A stretch of DNA of 43,865 nt from DATEZO01 sp035255485. Lineage in GTDB: Bacteria > Pseudomonadota > Gammaproteobacteria > Burkholderiales > Burkholderiaceae_D. Made by a program: the position numbers and the translations under genes. The stretch is from the NCBI GenBank assembly GCA_035255485.1, contig DATEZO010000317.1, positions 1 through 43,865 on the forward strand, in the 5' to 3' direction. How positions within the stretch are numbered: position 1 is the first letter of the stretch; every line of letters starts with the position of its first letter. Below the pieces are notes generated by a model. The model was not told the origin of the DNA. It saw only the letters and a list, made by a program, of their open reading frames with translations, and ran no database searches. Below, one piece after another: positions 7,651 through 16,669 of the stretch.

Positions 7651-9810
7651 ATGGAAAAATCGTTCAAGAAAGAAGTCGAGCTCCTCAGGCTGGGAAAAGG
7701 CCAGGTTTTTCATGGCGAAGGCATACTTGCGGTTACCAAGGCGTTGCTGCAATCCGGCGTCAGTTATGTCAGCGGCTACCAGGGAGCGCCGGTGTCGCAT
7801 CTGCTGGATGTGATGGGCGATGCAAGCGACATCCTGACGGAGCTTGGGGTGCATTTTGAAGTGGCGGGGAACGAGGCGGGTGCAGCCGCGATGCTCGCTG
7901 CATCCATTAATTATCCGGTACGCGGTGCGGTTACCTGGAAATCGATTGTCGGCACCAATGTCGCATCGGATGCGCTCTCCAACGTCGCGTCTGCCGGCGT
8001 CAAAGGCGGCGCCCTGATTGTGCTGGGCGAGGATTATGGCGAAGGGTCGTCCGTGATCCAGGAGCGCAGCCATGCGATCGCGATGAAGTCGCAGATCTGG
8101 CTGCTCGATCCGCGCCCCAATCTGCAATCCATCGTTGACATCGTGGAAAAAGGCTTCCAGTTGTCGGAAGCGAGCAATACGCCGGTGATGCTGGAATTGC
8201 GGATTCGCGCCTGCCATGTGCACGGCAGTTTCGTATGCAAGGATAACCGGGCACCGAAATTCTCCGGCAAGAACCAGTTGAAGAATCCGTTATTCAATTT
8301 CGGCGTGATTCCGCTCCCGCCGTCCAACTATACGCAGGAAAAACACAAGGTGGCGTCGCGCCTGCCGGCTGCAGTGAAATTCATCCGCGAGCAAGGCTTG
8401 AATGAAATTTTCGAGGGCAGCATTCGCGAAGCCGGCATCATACTGCAGGGCGGCTTGTATAACACCGTGATCCGTTCGTTGCAGCAGCTGGGCCTGGCGG
8501 ATGCGTTTGGCGTATCTTCGGTGCCGTTGTATGTGCTCAATGTCACCTATCCCCTTATCCCGGAAGAAGTCACGCGCTTTTGCAATGGCAAGCGTGCGGT
8601 GCTGGTGGTGGAAGAAGGCCAGCCGAATTTCATCGAGGAAGCGATCAATTCGATGCTGCGCCGTGCTGACATCAACGATACCTACGTGATCGGCAAGGAA
8701 GTGTTGCCGGCAGCCGGCGAATATACCGGCGAAGCCGTGTTGAAGGGCCTTACCGAGTTTCTGCAATTGTGCGTGCCGGATGGCGTCGATCACTGGCAGG
8801 TAGCGCAAGTACGCAACAAGCTGACCGAAGCGCAAAAGCAGAGCGCCGAGATGCAGGCGGCGCAACTGGTGCAGCCGCGGCCGCCCGGTTTTTGCACCGG
8901 CTGCCCTGAGCGGCCCGTGTTTTCCGCGCTGAAGCTGGTTGAAAAGGAGGTTGGCAAGATCCATGTCAGCGCAGACATTGGCTGCCATACTTTTTCCACG
9001 CTGGCGCCTTTCAGTCTGGGCAACACGGTAGTCGGCTATGGGCTCGGCCTGGCCGGATCGGCTGGCGTTGCGCCGCTGTTCGGCAAGCGCACGGTCAGCA
9101 TCATGGGCGACGGCGGCTTCTGGCATCAGGGTCTCACTACGGGTATCGCGAATGCGGTCTTCCGCAACGATGACAGCGTGCTCGTCATCATGAAGAACGG
9201 CTACGCTTCAGCCACCGGCGCACAGCAGATTGCATCGACCTATACTGGCGATTCGCAGGCATCGACGGAAATCAACATGCATGCCGTGCTGCAAAGCATG
9301 GGCGTGAAATGGATACGCACGGTGCGCACCTTTGAAGTCGGCGTCATGATGGGCGTCATGCGCGAAGCGCTCGACACGCCGGAAAAAGGCTTGAAAATCA
9401 TTATTGCCGAAGGCGAATGCCAGCTCGAACGGCAGCGTCGCGTACGGGTCGAAGATGCGTTGAAATTGGCGCAGCAGCAAACGACCATGCGCACCCGTTT
9501 TGGCGTCGACGAAGATATCTGCACCGGCGATCGTTCCTGCATGCGGCTTTCCGGATGTCCGTCGCTGACCCTGAAGGAAAATCCCGATCCGCTCTGTACC
9601 GATCCTGTCACCACCGTTGACAACAGTTGCGTCGGTTGTGGAACGTGCGGCGAGGTGGCGCACGCCGCGACGCTGTGTCCATCGTTTTACAAGGCTGAAA
9701 TCAAGCGGAATGCGAGCTGGTTAGACCGGCTGCTGGACCGCGTGCGCAGCGGCATCATCGGCCGCCTGCAAGGCGAAACACAAAGCGAAACACCGGGAGA
9801 AACAGCATGA
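7651..9810 (+). CDS. iorA: Indolepyruvate/arylpyruvate:ferredoxin oxidoreductase alpha subunit (IorA-like)
   Basis: 719 residues from the ATG at 7651, which has AAGGG upstream. A GTG at 7570 would add 27 residues but lies at the predicted transcript start. The N-terminal pyrimidine domain has SGVSYVSGYQGAPVSHLLD near 33; the thiamine-diphosphate domain has SIMGDGGFWHQG near 484 and VIMKNGYASATGAQQ; a C-terminal ferredoxin segment has CTGDRSCMRLSGCP and CVGCGTCGEVAHAATLCP. The enzyme converts aryl-pyruvates (from Trp, Phe or Tyr) plus CoA to arylacetyl-CoA and CO2 with reduction of ferredoxin. It overlaps iorB by ATGA. The substrate cannot be read from sequence; phenylpyruvate would feed the neighbouring Pad-like pathway. 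Confidence 0.8.
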   Translation: MEKSFKKEVELLRLGKGQVFHGEGILAVTKALLQSGVSYVSGYQGAPVSHLLDVMGDASDILTELGVHFEVAGNEAGAAAMLAASINYPVRGAVTWKSIVGTNVASDALSNVASAGVKGGALIVLGEDYGEGSSVIQERSHAIAMKSQIWLLDPRPNLQSIVDIVEKGFQLSEASNTPVMLELRIRACHVHGSFVCKDNRAPKFSGKNQLKNPLFNFGVIPLPPSNYTQEKHKVASRLPAAVKFIREQGLNEIFEGSIREAGIILQGGLYNTVIRSLQQLGLADAFGVSSVPLYVLNVTYPLIPEEVTRFCNGKRAVLVVEEGQPNFIEEAINSMLRRADINDTYVIGKEVLPAAGEYTGEAVLKGLTEFLQLCVPDGVDHWQVAQVRNKLTEAQKQSAEMQAAQLVQPRPPGFCTGCPERPVFSALKLVEKEVGKIHVSADIGCHTFSTLAPFSLGNTVVGYGLGLAGSAGVAPLFGKRTVSIMGDGGFWHQGLTTGIANAVFRNDDSVLVIMKNGYASATGAQQIASTYTGDSQASTEINMHAVLQSMGVKWIRTVRTFEVGVMMGVMREALDTPEKGLKIIIAEGECQLERQRRVRVEDALKLAQQQTTMRTRFGVDEDICTGDRSCMRLSGCPSLTLKENPDPLCTDPVTTVDNSCVGCGTCGEVAHAATLCPSFYKAEIKRNASWLDRLLDRVRSGIIGRLQGETQSETPGETA

Positions 9811-11381
9811 ATCCACCCATCATGATGCCGCTGCGTCCGGTCACGATCCTGATTGCCGCGCTGGGCGGCGAGGGCGGAGGCGTACTCGCCGACTGGCTGG
9901 TCAACGCCGCAGCAGCATGCGATTTCCCGGTGCAGAGCACGTCGATTCCCGGCGTATCGCAGCGCACCGGCGCGACCACCTATTATGTCGAAATCTACCC
10001 TGTGCCGACGTGCGATCTGGGCGGACGTCTGCCGGTCATGGCATTGACGCCGACACCGGGTGCAGTCGATATCATGGCCGCATCCGAGCTGGCCGAAGCC
10101 GGGCGGGCCTTGCAGAATAGCTATATCAGCGCGGACAGCACGACCCTGATCGCATCCACTCATCGCATCTATTCGGTAGCGGAAAAAGTCATCCCGGGTG
10201 ATGGCCGCACTGACAGCGAAAAAATCCTGGCGGCATTGCGCACCGGAGCACAACGCGCCGTGCTGTTCGACATGGCGCAATTGGCGCGTCAATCCGGAAC
10301 CATGGTCAATGCAGTGCTATTTGGTGCGCTGTGCGGCTCGGGTGTGCTGCCCTTGACGCGCGCCGCCTGCGAACAGGCGATACGTGCGGCAGGCAAAAGC
10401 GCCGAAGCCAGTTTGCGCGGGTTTGCCGCCGGCCATGCGCATGCGGCGGGCGAAGCCGTCGCCGCGCCGATTGCGGCGCCGGCAGCAAAGGAAACGCCGG
10501 CCGAGCGTGTGCAACGCCGCTTTCCTCCGGAAACATTTGATGTGATCAATGCCGGCGTGGCGCGCTTGACCGATTACCAGGATGCGGCCTACGCCGACCT
10601 GTATTTGACCCGCATGGAGCCGATCATCGCGCTCGACCGCGAAGCAGGCGGCGGTCCTGGCGGTTACCAGCTGGCCTGCGAGACCGGGCGCCTGCTGGCG
10701 CTGTGGATGAGTTATGAAGACATCATCCGGGTCGCCGACCTGAAAACGCGCAAGAGCCGCTTTCAGCGCTTGCGCAAGGAAGTCGGCGCCAGGCCGGACG
10801 AAACGGTGACGGTGACCGAGTACCTGAAACCGGGCCTGGAAGAAATCTGTTCCATCCTGACTCCGCGCATGGCGGAGCGTTTGCGTAAATGGGCGGCGAA
10901 GAACAACCGGGAAAAATCCCTTTCCAGGCCGTTGCACATCAAAACCAGCACCGTGAGCGGCTATTTGCTGCTGCGCGGCGTCAGCTGGCTGAAGCCGTGG
11001 CGCAGGCGTACCTCACGCTACCAGGCGGAACAGGCGCTGATGGACCGCTGGCTCGGCGCGATCAAACGCCTCGGATTCGCAGTGCTGGATCTTGAACTGG
11101 CCATGGAAATCGTGCAATGCGCGCGCCTGACCAGAGGTTATGGCGAAGCGCATGCCACCGGCATGCAGAACTTCCGGAAGATTTTCGACAACATTATCGA
11201 AAGCGGCAAAGAACGCGATCCGAAAAAACTGGCGGATGCCATCCAGCGCGCCCGACAGACCGCGATGGCCAACCCTGATGCTGCACCGGCCCACCGGCAA
11301 TCGATGAATGCGGATCCCGGCAAGCCGATATTCTGGATGCCGCGCAAAACAGCGGAACAGCAGGAGACAGAAAAGACCTGA
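9807..11381 (+). CDS. iorB: Indolepyruvate oxidoreductase beta subunit with long C-terminal extension (IorB-like, DUF6537-type)
   Basis: 524 residues. Residues 1-200 form the gamma-like domain (ILIAALGGEGGGVLADWL and STSIPGVSQRTGATTYYVE); after a low-complexity Ala/Pro linker near 205-235 comes an alpha-helical region of roughly 280 residues with MEPIIALDREAGGGPGGY and ARLTRGYGEAHATG, the DUF6537-type extension also found at the end of fused Ior proteins. Classical archaeal IorB lacks the extension, so this is the bacterial long form. Coupled to iorA by a four-base overlap; a stem-loop follows at 11406. Confidence 0.8.
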   Translation: MNPPIMMPLRPVTILIAALGGEGGGVLADWLVNAAAACDFPVQSTSIPGVSQRTGATTYYVEIYPVPTCDLGGRLPVMALTPTPGAVDIMAASELAEAGRALQNSYISADSTTLIASTHRIYSVAEKVIPGDGRTDSEKILAALRTGAQRAVLFDMAQLARQSGTMVNAVLFGALCGSGVLPLTRAACEQAIRAAGKSAEASLRGFAAGHAHAAGEAVAAPIAAPAAKETPAERVQRRFPPETFDVINAGVARLTDYQDAAYADLYLTRMEPIIALDREAGGGPGGYQLACETGRLLALWMSYEDIIRVADLKTRKSRFQRLRKEVGARPDETVTVTEYLKPGLEEICSILTPRMAERLRKWAAKNNREKSLSRPLHIKTSTVSGYLLLRGVSWLKPWRRRTSRYQAEQALMDRWLGAIKRLGFAVLDLELAMEIVQCARLTRGYGEAHATGMQNFRKIFDNIIESGKERDPKKLADAIQRARQTAMANPDAAPAHRQSMNADPGKPIFWMPRKTAEQQETEKT

Positions 11382-11405
11382 CCAGTTATAGACCCGGAAC
11401 GAACA

Positions 11406-11430
11406 GGAAAGGAATTGAACATTCCTTTCC
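11406..11430 (+). terminator. Stem-loop after iorB
   Basis: GGAAAGGAAT at 11406-11415 pairs perfectly with ATTCCTTTCC at 11421-11430 around a five-base loop, 25 bases after the iorB stop. The T run is poor, so it may be a weak terminator or mRNA-stabilising hairpin. Confidence 0.5.
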
Positions 11431-11589
11431 CTTCAACGACAGACCGGGGTGGGTTGCAATGCCGCCGCCGCATCCTTCATTTTCCTTGTGCGCCCGGATT
11501 GTTTCGCAGGCGCAGTCCAGGTCGCCTGAACCCAGCTTTCCCAATCTTCCCCGCAGCTTGCCTGCTGCCTGCATTCGCCTTTTTCGCGA

Positions 11590-11607
11590 TTTCACCAAAT
11601 GGTGAAA
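11590..11607. promoter_or_regulatory. Palindrome upstream of the phenylphosphate-synthase-like operon
   Basis: TTTCACC-AAAT-GGTGAAA is a perfect 18-base palindrome, about 375 bases before the predicted sigma-54 start at about 11964. It is a candidate binding site of an unidentified regulator. Confidence 0.4.
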
Positions 11608-11740
11608 ATACCCGTTCGAAGGGCAACAATAATTATGAAATGATCAACCGCCAATCGGTTGCCCGCTAGCGGCGACAGGGTATGGCATGGTGATTCGTCT
11701 CATTCGCCAGATGGCGGTTAATTCATAAAAAACAGGGAGT

Positions 11741-11762
11741 ATATAGATAAACATATCTATAT
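11741..11762. promoter_or_regulatory. Candidate upstream activator site (9-base-arm palindrome)
   Basis: ATATAGATA at 11741-11749 and TATCTATAT at 11754-11762 are exact inverted repeats around AACA. A smaller palindrome CGCCA-GA-TGGCG is at 11705-11716. They lie about 200-260 bases before the predicted sigma-54 start, near the distance at which DmpR/XylR-type activators bind. They do not match the DmpR/XylR site I remember, so assignment is by position only. The remaining gap 11431-12033 shows no gene. Confidence 0.4.
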
Positions 11763-11937
11763 TCGCAGTAAATACGCGCCAATTTAAAAATACAACCACC
11801 TGTATCAATTCATGTCGAAAGCCGCGGCTGGCCGCTTCGACTTCTCTTCCGATTCGCGAAAACCGCTTGGCGCATGACCGGCAGAGGCATTTCGCAACTG
11901 CTGCGCCGATTCTCCTCCGATAGACGAAAACGACCAC

Positions 11938-11953
11938 TGGCACGCTCCATGCG
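11938..11953 (+). promoter_or_regulatory. Sigma-54-type -24/-12 promoter for the ppsA-like operon
   Basis: TGGCACG (-24) at 11938-11944, four bases, then ATGCG (-12) at 11949-11953. The -24 element is perfect and the invariant GG and GC are exactly ten bases apart; the -12 departs from TTGCW at two positions. Transcription would start near 11964, about 70 bases before the ppsA-like ATG. A sigma-54 activator gene of the DmpR type lies at 20999-22747. Confidence 0.65.
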
Positions 11954-12033
11954 TATAGGCACTCATACGCAGTGGCGCAAAGAACGCCATGCGGGTAGCC
12001 AACAGGCGTCCAAAAATCAGAAGAGGAGACAGA

Positions 12034-13863
12034 ATGAAATTTCAGAATCCGCACGATATCAAGACTATTCCGGGTACCGAAGGTTGGGAACGGATGTACC
12101 CGTATCAATATCAATTTGTGACCGATGACCAGGAGCGAAAAGGCTACGAGGAGCAGACCTTCTGGTTCTACGACGGCCTGCATTATCCGGAACCGATCTA
12201 TCCGTTCGACACCATCTGGGACGAGGCATGGTACCTCGCGCTGTCGCAGTACAACAACCGCATCTTCCAGGTGCCGCCGGTGCGCGGCGTCGACCACCGC
12301 ATCATTAACGGCTACGTTTACATCTCGCCGGTGCCGGTCAAGGATGGCGCGGAAATCGGAAGCCGCGTACCGAACTTCATGGAGCGCGCCGGTTACTACT
12401 ACAAGAACTGGGATGCGCTCGAAGCCAAGTGGAAGGTGAAGATGGAGGCCACCATCGCTGAGCTGGTGGCGTTGCAGGTTCCGCGCCTGCCCGACCTGGA
12501 AGACATCAGCGTGGTGACCGATTCGACCGGCGAGTCGGAAGGCTATCACCTGATCAAGGCGTATGACGACCTGATCAATCTCGGCATCAAGTGCTGGCAG
12601 TACCACTTTGAATTCCTCAACCTGGGCTACGCCGCCTACGTGTTCTTCATGGATTTCATGCAGAAGCAGTTTCCCAGCATCCCGCTGCAGCGCGTGACGC
12701 AGATGATCTCCGGCATCGACGTGATCATGTACCGCCCGGATGAAGAACTGAAGACGCTGGCGAAAAAAGCGATTGAACTGGATGTCGATAATGTCCTCGT
12801 TTCCAATGGCGAATGGACCGAGGTCAAGCCATTGCTGGAAGCGTCGGAACGGGGACGGACATGGCTTGCCGCGCTTGAGCAGGCGCGTTATCCGTGGTTC
12901 CATGTTTCTTCCGGTACCGGTTGGTCGCACAAGGACCGCAGCTGGAATGACGACCTGAATATTCCGCTGTCCGGCATCGTTACCTATATCAGCAAGCTGC
13001 GGCAGGGTGCCAGCATTGAACGTCCGATGGAGAAGGTGCGCGCCGAACGCGACCGCATCACCGCCGAGTATCGCGATCTGATCGCGAGCGACGAGGATCG
13101 TAAGACGTTCGACGATTTACTGGGCACGGCGCGGACCGTCTTTCCGTATGTGGAAAATCATCTGTTCTACGTCGAACACTGGTTCCATTCGCTGTTCTGG
13201 AACAAGATGCGCGAAGTCGCCGTGCTGATGCAGGAGCACGGCTTGATCAACGACGTCGAGGATATCTGGTATCTGCGCCGTGACGAGATCAAGCAGGGCC
13301 TGTGGGACATGGTGACGGCCTGGGCCACCGGCGTCAAGCCGCGCGGCACGAAGACATGGCCGCCGGAAATTGAATGGCGCAAGGGCGTGATGCAGAAGTT
13401 CCGCGACTGGAGCGCACCGCCTGCTCTGGGCACCGCGCCGGAAGTGATCCAGGAGCCGTTCACCATCGTGCTGTGGGGCGTCACCAACAATTCACTGGCC
13501 GACTGGTCGGCAGTGCAGGAGATTACGGAACCGGACAGCATTACCGAGTTGAAGGGGTTTGCCGGCAGCCCGGGCATTGTCGAGGGTATTGCACGCGTCT
13601 GTCGCAGCGCCGACGAGATCCGGCAATTGCAGGAAGGCGAAATTCTGGTGGCGCCGACGACATCCCCGTCCTGGGCGCCGGCATTCGCCACCATTGGGGC
13701 CTGCATTACCGATGTCGGCGGCATCATGAGCCATGCGGCCATCGTCTGCCGCGAATACGGCATGCCGGCCATTGTCGGTACCGGCCATGCCACCAAGGTC
13801 ATCAAGAGCGGTATGAAACTGCGGGTCGACGGCTCGTCCGGCGTCGTTACGATTATTCGCTAA
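12034..13863 (+). CDS. Phenylphosphate synthase subunit A-like protein (PEP-utilising phosphohistidine domain)
   Basis: 609 residues from the ATG at 12034, preceded by GAGGAG. The C-terminus has the swivelling phosphohistidine domain of PEP synthases: VAPTTSPSWAPAFATIGA, then GGIMSHAAIVCREYGMPAIVG, with the likely phosphorylated His at residue 567. The first about 500 residues match the large, otherwise uncommon region I know from PpsA (about 70 kDa) of anaerobic phenol degraders. There PpsA receives phosphate from the ATP-binding subunit PpsB and transfers it to phenol, giving phenylphosphate, AMP and Pi. The substrate may be phenol, catechol or another phenolic. It is first in a seven-gene same-strand block behind a sigma-54-type promoter, and PpsB-like and PpsC-like genes follow. 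Confidence 0.75.
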   Translation: MKFQNPHDIKTIPGTEGWERMYPYQYQFVTDDQERKGYEEQTFWFYDGLHYPEPIYPFDTIWDEAWYLALSQYNNRIFQVPPVRGVDHRIINGYVYISPVPVKDGAEIGSRVPNFMERAGYYYKNWDALEAKWKVKMEATIAELVALQVPRLPDLEDISVVTDSTGESEGYHLIKAYDDLINLGIKCWQYHFEFLNLGYAAYVFFMDFMQKQFPSIPLQRVTQMISGIDVIMYRPDEELKTLAKKAIELDVDNVLVSNGEWTEVKPLLEASERGRTWLAALEQARYPWFHVSSGTGWSHKDRSWNDDLNIPLSGIVTYISKLRQGASIERPMEKVRAERDRITAEYRDLIASDEDRKTFDDLLGTARTVFPYVENHLFYVEHWFHSLFWNKMREVAVLMQEHGLINDVEDIWYLRRDEIKQGLWDMVTAWATGVKPRGTKTWPPEIEWRKGVMQKFRDWSAPPALGTAPEVIQEPFTIVLWGVTNNSLADWSAVQEITEPDSITELKGFAGSPGIVEGIARVCRSADEIRQLQEGEILVAPTTSPSWAPAFATIGACITDVGGIMSHAAIVCREYGMPAIVGTGHATKVIKSGMKLRVDGSSGVVTIIR

Positions 13864-13890
13864 ACCGGCATACGCAAGAAGGAGATGGTC

Positions 13891-15021
13891 ATGCATGGCG
13901 CGGTTACGGGAATGGAACGGAGAACGGGAAACCATGGGCAAGCCGGCGCAAGTCTGCCCAAGGTCTGCTGGTTCGAGGAATGCCTGAAGGAGTCGGTACC
14001 GCTGGTGGGCGGCAAATGCGCTTCGCTCGGCGAGTTGATCAACGCCGGGGTGCGGGTGCCGCCCGGTTTTGCACTGACCACCGAAGGGTATCGGCGGTTC
14101 ATGAGCCGGGCGGGGCTGGAGCAGGAGATCCAGCGCATGCTGGCGGGCCTCGATGTGTCGGATATGGACGCATTGGAGCAGACCAGCACCGCCATTCGGG
14201 AAATGATCGAAGCACAGCCATTTTCGACAGAAATCGAGGATCTGGTTGCGGAGAATTACCGTAGCCTTTCGGTGCGCTGTTGCATGCCTGCGGTGCCGGT
14301 GGCGGTGCGTTCCAGCGCCACCGCCGAGGATCTGGCCGGCGCCAGTTTTGCCGGCCAGCAGGATACCTATCTCTGGGTGCGCGGCGTCGATGAAGTACTG
14401 CATCACATGCGCCGCTGCATCTCCAGCCTGTACACGGGGCGAGCGATTGCCTACCGCGCCAATATCGGCTTTGACGAGGACCGCATGGCGATCAGCGTCG
14501 GCGTGCAGAAGATGGCCAACTCGTACACGGCGGGTGTGATGTTCACCGTCCACCCGGCTAACGGCGACCGTTCGGTCATCGTGATCGATTCGAATTTCGG
14601 CTTTGGCGAATCGGTCGTGTCGGGAGAGGTGACGCCGGATAATTTCGTTGTCAATAAAGTCACGCTCGATGTTCTTGAGCGCACCATTTCGCAAAAAGAG
14701 ATGTGCTACACGGTTGACCTGAAGACGCAGAAATCCCAGGCGGTCGATATCCCGGCCGAACGGCAGAAGGTGCAGTCGCTGCTCGATGACGAAATCACCG
14801 AGCTGGCCTGGATGGGCAAGCAGATCGAGAAGCACTACGGGCGCGCAATGGATATTGAATGGGCGGTGGACAAGGATTTGCCGGTCGGCGGCAACATCTT
14901 CATCCTGCAGGCACGCCCCGAAACGGTATGGAGCGAACGGCCGCAGCCGGCTGTCGGCAAGGGTGCCTCCGCAATGGATTACATCCTGGCCGGCATGCTG
15001 CAGGGAAAACGATTGCAGTAG
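13891..15021 (+). CDS. Phenylphosphate synthase subunit B-like protein (PEP synthase ATP-binding domain)
   Basis: 376 residues from the ATG at 13891. AAGGAG at 13879-13884 sits six bases before it; the ATG at 13885 directly abuts that motif and is less likely. Domain: PEP/pyruvate-binding ATP-grasp fold, with VGGKCASLGELINAG near 40, VAVRSSATAEDLAGASFAGQQ near 135-155 and IFILQARPETVW near the end. It ends after the ATP-binding half of a PEP synthase, so the phosphohistidine domain is supplied by the upstream subunit, as in phenylphosphate synthase. It would split ATP and phosphorylate His567 of that partner. Confidence 0.75.
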   Translation: MHGAVTGMERRTGNHGQAGASLPKVCWFEECLKESVPLVGGKCASLGELINAGVRVPPGFALTTEGYRRFMSRAGLEQEIQRMLAGLDVSDMDALEQTSTAIREMIEAQPFSTEIEDLVAENYRSLSVRCCMPAVPVAVRSSATAEDLAGASFAGQQDTYLWVRGVDEVLHHMRRCISSLYTGRAIAYRANIGFDEDRMAISVGVQKMANSYTAGVMFTVHPANGDRSVIVIDSNFGFGESVVSGEVTPDNFVVNKVTLDVLERTISQKEMCYTVDLKTQKSQAVDIPAERQKVQSLLDDEITELAWMGKQIEKHYGRAMDIEWAVDKDLPVGGNIFILQARPETVWSERPQPAVGKGASAMDYILAGMLQGKRLQ

Positions 15022-15064
15022 AAGTAACCGCATTTCCACAACATCTGAAATTTACGGAGACATT

Positions 15065-16582
15065 ATGGATGACCGCACCAAAGTAAAGCCGATTGACGAT
15101 CTTCGCAGCTATATCGCAGCGCTCGAGGCACATGGCCAGATACACCACGTAAAGACCGAAGTGGACTGGAAGTTCGAGCTGAGCCACGTGTCGAAAGTGA
15201 ATGAAGAACAGAAGGGCCCGGCGCTGATATACGACAACGTCAAGGGCTACGACATTCCGGTATTTACCAGTGCATTCACTACCTCGCAGCGGCTGGCCAT
15301 TGCGCTGGAACAGGACCCGTCGCTGTCGATGAGCCAGCTCTCGAAGAAATGGATGGAGCTGACCACCAAGCAGATGGTCAAGCCCGAGTTCGTCGACAAT
15401 CCGCCGGTCATGGAAAACGTCATTACCGGCGATGCGGTCGATGTCGAAATGTTCCCCTCGCCGTGGTTCTACCCCGATGACGGCGGCCGCTTTTTCGTCA
15501 CGTCCGGCTTCCTGGTGACCCAGGATCCGGATACCGGCTGGACCAACCTGGGAACCTACCGCTCCCAGGTGCTGGGCAAGAATATCCTGGGTTCGCAGAT
15601 CATCAAGGGCAAGCATGGCGACATGCACATGAAGAAGTACCAGGCGCGCGGCGAGCTGATGCCAGCTGCGTATGTGGTGGGAACCGATCCGGTGCTGTTC
15701 CTGGCCAGTTCGACGCTGGTCAGTTCGGAGGTGGACGAGTACGACGTCGCCGGCTCGCTGCGCGGCCGGCCGGTGCCGGTGTTCAAGTCCGATCTGACCG
15801 GACTGACGCTGCCGGCCAATGCCGAAATCATTTGCGAAGGCTGGATCGATCCGAACGAGCTGATGGAAGAAGGGCCGTTCGGCGAATACACCGGCTACTA
15901 CTCGGGCAACAAGGGCAAGGATTATCCGAAGCCGGTGCTGCGCATCGCGCGCATCCTGCATCGCAACAAGCCGATCATGTGGGCCACCACCGTGGGCAAG
16001 CCGATCAACGACATCCATATGATCCAGTCGCTGAACCGCACCGCCACGCTGTGGCATGACCTGGAAACCATGAAGGTGCCAGGGATCCAGAGCGTCTACA
16101 TACCACCGGAAACATGCGGCCGGTTCTGGGCCGTGGTCTCGGTCAAGCAGATGTATCCGGGCCACTCCAACCACGTCGGCAATGCGGTCATCGCGACTAC
16201 CACCGGCCACTATGGATTGAAGGGCGTGATCGTGGTCGATCACGACATCGAAGCCGACGACTGGGATCGCATCTGGTGGGCGCTGTCGACCCGCTTCGAC
16301 CCGAAGCGCTCGGCCCAGATCATCGACCGCGGCCGCTCCACGCCGCTCGACCCGGGCCTGCCGATCGAGGCGCGCGACATCACCAGCCGCATCATCCTGG
16401 ATGCCTGCACGCCCTACGAGTGGGAGAACAAGCCGAACGAAATCTTCATGGATCGTGCCGTGCTGCAAAAAGTATCCGATCGCTGGAACGAGTATGGCTT
16501 TGCAGGTACAAGCCCGGTGGCCGGCATGATCGGACGCCTGACACGGCCGGAAGTGAAGGACAAGGCCAAGGGCGGCAAGTAA
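15065..16582 (+). CDS. UbiD-family (prenyl-FMN) carboxylase/decarboxylase, phenylphosphate-carboxylase-like
   Basis: 505 residues. The family signature EGPFGEYTGYY is present with the two acidic catalytic positions at Glu269 and Glu274, spaced as in fungal Fdc1 (Glu277/Glu282). Upstream sits the FVTSGFLVTQDPDTG region and downstream INDIHMIQSLNRTATLWHDLE. UbiD enzymes need prenylated FMN made by UbiX; a ubiX-like gene lies four genes downstream. Next to PpsA/PpsB-like genes it probably carboxylates an aryl phosphate (phenylphosphate to 4-hydroxybenzoate). Thauera/Aromatoleum-type phenylphosphate carboxylase has two UbiD-like subunits plus two small ones; here only one is present, so the reaction may differ, for example another phenolic substrate. 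CGGAGA precedes the ATG at 15065. Confidence 0.8.
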   Translation: MDDRTKVKPIDDLRSYIAALEAHGQIHHVKTEVDWKFELSHVSKVNEEQKGPALIYDNVKGYDIPVFTSAFTTSQRLAIALEQDPSLSMSQLSKKWMELTTKQMVKPEFVDNPPVMENVITGDAVDVEMFPSPWFYPDDGGRFFVTSGFLVTQDPDTGWTNLGTYRSQVLGKNILGSQIIKGKHGDMHMKKYQARGELMPAAYVVGTDPVLFLASSTLVSSEVDEYDVAGSLRGRPVPVFKSDLTGLTLPANAEIICEGWIDPNELMEEGPFGEYTGYYSGNKGKDYPKPVLRIARILHRNKPIMWATTVGKPINDIHMIQSLNRTATLWHDLETMKVPGIQSVYIPPETCGRFWAVVSVKQMYPGHSNHVGNAVIATTTGHYGLKGVIVVDHDIEADDWDRIWWALSTRFDPKRSAQIIDRGRSTPLDPGLPIEARDITSRIILDACTPYEWENKPNEIFMDRAVLQKVSDRWNEYGFAGTSPVAGMIGRLTRPEVKDKAKGGK

Positions 16583-16588
16583 GAAGTG

Positions 16589-16647
16589 GCATGGTGCGCC
16601 GGGCGCGCCATGCTGTCATGGCTAATCAGGGTGCGCATGGCGCACCC
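16589..16647 (+). other. Two consecutive stem-loops between the ubiD-like and CoA-ligase genes
   Basis: An 11-base stem (16589-16599 with 16603-16613, one G-T pair, three-base loop) is followed by a 7-base stem (GGGTGCG 16629-16635 with CGCACCC 16641-16647). Neither has a T run. The second ends 23 bases before the ligase ATG. They may stabilise or process the operon mRNA, or set different expression before and after this point. Confidence 0.6.
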
Positions 16648-16669
16648 GCCAAGCTACTGGAGCCGATGC

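Noticed and set aside
11644..12930. 428-codon minus-strand frame over the sigma-54 promoter and start of the ppsA-like gene
   Set aside because: Overlaps a confident gene and its promoter; composition is that of an antisense frame.
13492..16468. Long open frames on the minus strand opposite the ppsB-like and ubiD-like genes (515 and 522 codons)
   Set aside because: They mirror well-conserved plus-strand enzymes, are His/Arg-rich without domain motifs, and have no ribosome sites. GC-rich shadow frames.
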